The notes under the pieces were generated by a model, which was not told the DNA's origin, ran no database searches, and saw only the letters and a list, made by a program, of their open reading frames with translations. Below are positions 6,342-8,283 of a DNA stretch of 8,283 nucleotides, one piece after another. The stretch is taken from assembly GCA_900772475.1 (NCBI GenBank), contig CAAHEI010000044.1, positions 1-8,283 on the forward strand, given 5' to 3'. Position 1 is the first letter of the stretch, and every line of letters begins with the position of its first letter. Both the position numbers and the translations under genes were made by a program. The DNA is from Clostridia bacterium (lineage in GTDB: Bacteria > Bacillota > Clostridia > TANB77 > CAG-465).

Positions 6342-7256
6342 CTAATTCAATTTTTCTAATAATTTTTCTACTGCACGTCCTCTATGTGATACTTTATTCT
6401 TTTCATCAGCCGTTGCCTCTCCAAAAGTTTTTTCTAGATCATCTGAATAAAAGATACAATCATAACCAAATTCTTTACTACCAAGCTCTTCTCTAGTAAT
6501 TTTACCAAATGTTTTTCCTTCAAATGATAAATATGTATCATCTGGATAATACATTACTATATTACATACAAAATATGCACTTCTATCCTCTTTATTTGCC
6601 AAAGCATCTAGTAATTTTTTTCTATTTAACTGACTATTTGAATGATCTCCCGAATATCTTGCACTATATACTCCAGGTTCACCATTTAATGCATTTACAC
6701 ATAAACCACTATCATCTGCAATTACTATGTATTCTAAATTTCTTTCTTTTAAATAATTACTCACAGTTTTTGCTTTTATTAAAGAATTTTCTAGAAATGT
6801 TTTTCCAGTTTCCTCTATTTCTTCATTAAATCCAATATCTTTAAGAGATAAAACTTTCTTGTTATTTAAAATTTCTCTAAATTCCTTTAATTTATTATTG
6901 TTATTTGAAGCAAGTACAATACATTTTTCATTATCTTCTTTAGTTTCATCATCAATCCACTTTAAATACTCAGAATAACCATCCTTAATCTCATACATAA
7001 TTATCTGAGGTGTTTTGTAACTGTGATATTTTAATATTTCACTTTCGATTTCTTTATATAATGATGTCTTTGATTTCATTTGCAATAAAAATTCTTCTTC
7101 ATGTTCTATCTTGCCTTTCCAATGATATGAACTTGTTATACTACTAATTTGTGAACAACTAACAAGTCTTTTTTTTAGTAAAATTTCAGATATTTTATTT
7201 GCATCTTCTTTATTTTCAAAAGTTGTTGTAATTAAACAATATTTACTACTATTCAT
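6342..7256 (-). CDS. Fusion of CutA and RdgB/HAM1 XTP/dITP diphosphatase
   Basis: A 304-residue protein joining two normally separate families. Residues about 4-106 are a full CutA domain: YCLITTTF at the start, RLVSCSQI (30-37), SYHWKGKIE (43-51), a middle strand with MKSK, YHSYKTPQII (77-86) and YLKWIDDET (97-105); CutA forms trimers linked to divalent cation tolerance. Residues about 112-304 are a full RdgB domain that hydrolyses non-canonical purine triphosphates (dITP, XTP) to the monophosphate and pyrophosphate: SNNNNK (117-122), EETGKTFLEN (148-157), ADDSGL (180-185), YSAR (197-200), FGYD (263-266, followed by C where P is usual) and SHRG (290-293). The start at 7256 is chosen because AAGGGGAAG precedes it; an 18-codon upstream extension would run through that site and is not CutA-like. 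The link is only about 6 residues and contains a suspicious A5 run. The gene overlaps the upstream small ORF by 8 bases. Confidence 0.85.
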   Translation of the reverse strand: MNSSKYCLITTTFENKEDANKISEILLKKRLVSCSQISSITSSYHWKGKIEHEEEFLLQMKSKTSLYKEIESEILKYHSYKTPQIIMYEIKDGYSEYLKWIDDETKEDNEKCIVLASNNNNKLKEFREILNNKKVLSLKDIGFNEEIEETGKTFLENSLIKAKTVSNYLKERNLEYIVIADDSGLCVNALNGEPGVYSARYSGDHSNSQLNRKKLLDALANKEDRSAYFVCNIVMYYPDDTYLSFEGKTFGKITREELGSKEFGYDCIFYSDDLEKTFGEATADEKNKVSHRGRAVEKLLEKLN

Positions 7257-7419
7257 TATTTTTCTTCCCCTTTTTATTATAATCATCCATAAAATAATAT
7301 GTTTTTCCATTTTTTACATAAGAAATAATTATATTTAAGTTAACATTTTTAGTACTGTTATATATATTCATATCAACTCTATCGTACACTTTTCTAAGCT
7401 GTTTTATTAATTTTTTCAT
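7249..7419 (-). CDS. Short hypothetical ORF upstream of the CutA-RdgB gene
   Basis: A 56-codon lysine- and asparagine-rich frame starting MKKLIKQLRK. A slightly longer ATG at 7431 is possible but lies within the weak AAGG-type ribosome site. Its stop overlaps the CutA-RdgB start by 8 bases, and its last codons (KKGKK) encode that gene's ribosome site, so translation through here may support coupling. Its 5' end overlaps the decayed C39-like gene in another frame. I recognise no family; it may be a genuine small gene, a leader, or merely residue of the decayed gene. Confidence 0.3.
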   Translation of the reverse strand: MKKLIKQLRKVYDRVDMNIYNSTKNVNLNIIISYVKNGKTYYFMDDYNKKGKKNNE

Positions 7420-7650
7420 TAGTATTAGCATACCTTACGAAAAATCTAGCAAATCTTTCTGCATGATTTCTTGAAGTTCCACCTTTTCCAATAATTCCTT
7501 CTTTATCCTCCACATCCAAAGTATATTTATAAATTGCTTTAATAAATTCAATAGGTATATCTTCTCTATCTATAAATAAAGAAGTGCATTTATAAAGGAT
7601 GTAGTTTCACAATCATATTCTGTACATTGAAATCTTAATGGTATTTTCAT
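7394..7650 (-). pseudogene. Frameshifted, truncated C39-peptidase-like gene
   Basis: From the ATG at 7650 (after AGGGAG) the frame reads MKIPLRFQCTEYDCETTSF and continues to LLYL, where it hits TAG at 7570-7572. Shifting by one base there restores a coherent protein, DREDIPIEFIKAIYKYTLD and on to EGIIGKGGTSRNHAERFARF, which runs to a stop at 7394. The start matches papain-like C39-type peptidases, in which the cysteine of a DCG-type motif (here DCE, C14) is the nucleophile. The usual C-terminal half with the catalytic His and a DPY-type motif is missing, so it is broken twice over. It overlaps the nucleotidyltransferase-like gene by ATGA, showing that the pair was once translationally coupled. 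Confidence 0.65.
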
Positions 7651-8051
7651 ATTTTTCTCTCCCTATTTTCTATATAATCTTCAACTAACTTTATTCTTAA
7701 TTTATCTTTTTCTCTTTTACTTTGTTTTAAATATTTAAGATAATCATGTATATTTTGAACATAATAATCTCCTACTTTTTCAGGATAATATTCAAGCTCT
7801 TCCTTATCACCGTCACACACACATTCAATCCTATCATTTACTTTATACCAATCTTTTCCCTTTGGCTCTAAAGAATAGTTATTTTTTAATTCATCTAATC
7901 CTTTATTTGTTACTGCAATATCTAAATCTCCTGCATCTGGATATATTCCTCTTAATACTAAAGCACCAGATGATAATATCCAAAATTCCTCCTTATCAAT
8001 TTTTAATGTCTTTATTAATTCTAAAAGCTCATCCTTTTTCATTCTCTTCAT
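7647..8051 (-). CDS. Nucleotidyltransferase-fold protein
   Basis: A 134-residue protein with the minimal nucleotidyltransferase signature: ILSSGALVLRGI (25-36) followed by DAGDLDIAVT (39-48), giving the G-S-like turn and the D42-x-D44 acidic pair. A third acidic residue may be E76 in RIECVCD. The end (YLKQSKREKDKLRIKLVEDYI) is the helical tail typical of these domains. Such proteins transfer nucleotides to small molecules or proteins (aminoglycoside nucleotidyltransferases, MNT antitoxins); the canonical GS is SSG here, so activity is not certain. The ATG at 8051 is 8 bases after AGGAGG. The partner gene downstream, overlapping by ATGA, is a decayed C39-like peptidase. No HEPN partner, as in HEPN-MNT toxin-antitoxin pairs, is seen. 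Confidence 0.7.
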   Translation of the reverse strand: MKRMKKDELLELIKTLKIDKEEFWILSSGALVLRGIYPDAGDLDIAVTNKGLDELKNNYSLEPKGKDWYKVNDRIECVCDGDKEELEYYPEKVGDYYVQNIHDYLKYLKQSKREKDKLRIKLVEDYIENRERKI

Positions 8052-8132
8052 AACTTTTTCCTCCTAATTATTATTATTTTATTTATTTAAAAACATCCAC
8101 AAAGGCTTTTTATATGCACATGTAACCATAAT

Positions 8133-8255
8133 TTAATCCATATCATTCTTACAATTTACACATTTTTTGCAACATATTAATTTATCTGTTACATATAGTT
8201 CAATACATTTTTTATTTTCAGCTTTTACTTTATTAAATTCTTCTAATAGTTTCAA
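8133..8255 (-). CDS. Small cysteine-rich protein, possible metal binder
   Basis: A 40-codon frame starting with TTG at 8255, 10 bases after a strong AAAGGAGGG ribosome site. It has a charged helical start (LLEEFNKVKAENKK) and a cysteine cluster C17, C28, C29, C32, C35 with CC-x2-C-x2-C spacing, suggestive of a zinc or metal knuckle. After its TAA the same frame stays open for 17 more codons, including another Cys, to a second TAA at 8082, so it may be a shortened form of a 57-residue protein. The frame is also open to the right edge of the window, so the true start could lie outside, although the ribosome site argues against that. No family recognised. Confidence 0.4.
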   Translation of the reverse strand: MKLLEEFNKVKAENKKCIELYVTDKLICCKKCVNCKNDMD

Positions 8256-8283
8256 AAAAAGAAACCCTCCTTTCAAATATCGA

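Noticed and set aside
7257..7310. 18-codon N-terminal extension of the CutA-RdgB protein
   Set aside because: It runs through the AAGGGGAAG ribosome site and is not CutA-like; the ATG at 7256 gives a normal CutA start.
1..8283. Template repeat or reverse transcriptase within the window
   Set aside because: No second adenine-rich copy of the 3086-3206 segment and no reverse-transcriptase-like protein was found by eye on either strand.

Overview
The window is a very AT-rich, densely packed bacterial segment using the standard genetic code (TGG for Trp, TGA as stop). Strong AGGAGG-type ribosome sites, AGA-dominated arginine codons and the gene families present (YhgE/Pip, DUF5662, pilin-like leaders of the KGISLIVL type) suggest a low-GC Bacillota, most likely an uncultured gut-type Clostridia lineage. 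That placement is an inference. No rRNA, tRNA, CRISPR array or intact transposase gene is visible.

Left part (1-3050): a strong terminator for a gene lying left of the window, a small higher-GC structured island, then a divergent pair. A TetR-type repressor (minus) faces a YhgE/Pip-family membrane protein (plus). Three near-identical inverted repeats TATACA-N2-TGTATA lie over both promoters, so the repressor very probably controls itself and the membrane protein.

Middle (3050-5660): a shared bidirectional terminator, then minus-strand genes. The first is a pilin-leader protein carrying a formylglycine-generating-enzyme-like (C-type-lectin-fold) domain. Its last ~38 codons have anomalous, adenine-poor codon use, as expected of the variable region of a diversity-generating retroelement (DGR) target. 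Upstream of it are DUF5662 and YgjV-like genes overlapping by ATGA. A divergent promoter region leads to a plus-strand gene for a small all-helical protein of unknown function.

Right part (6130-8283): a terminator merging into three tandem 33-bp repeats, then a minus-strand run. It holds a CutA-RdgB fusion, a short hypothetical ORF, a frameshifted and truncated C39-peptidase-like pseudogene, a nucleotidyltransferase-like gene overlapping that pseudogene by ATGA, and a small cysteine-rich ORF at the window edge. The CutA-RdgB fusion depends on an A5 run. One more A would give two ordinary overlapping genes with a canonical MKK start for RdgB, so it is either a recent one-base fusion or a sequence error.

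The items most worth checking are the candidate DGR variable region displayed on a pilin-like anchor, the CutA-RdgB fusion point, and the 33-bp repeat array.
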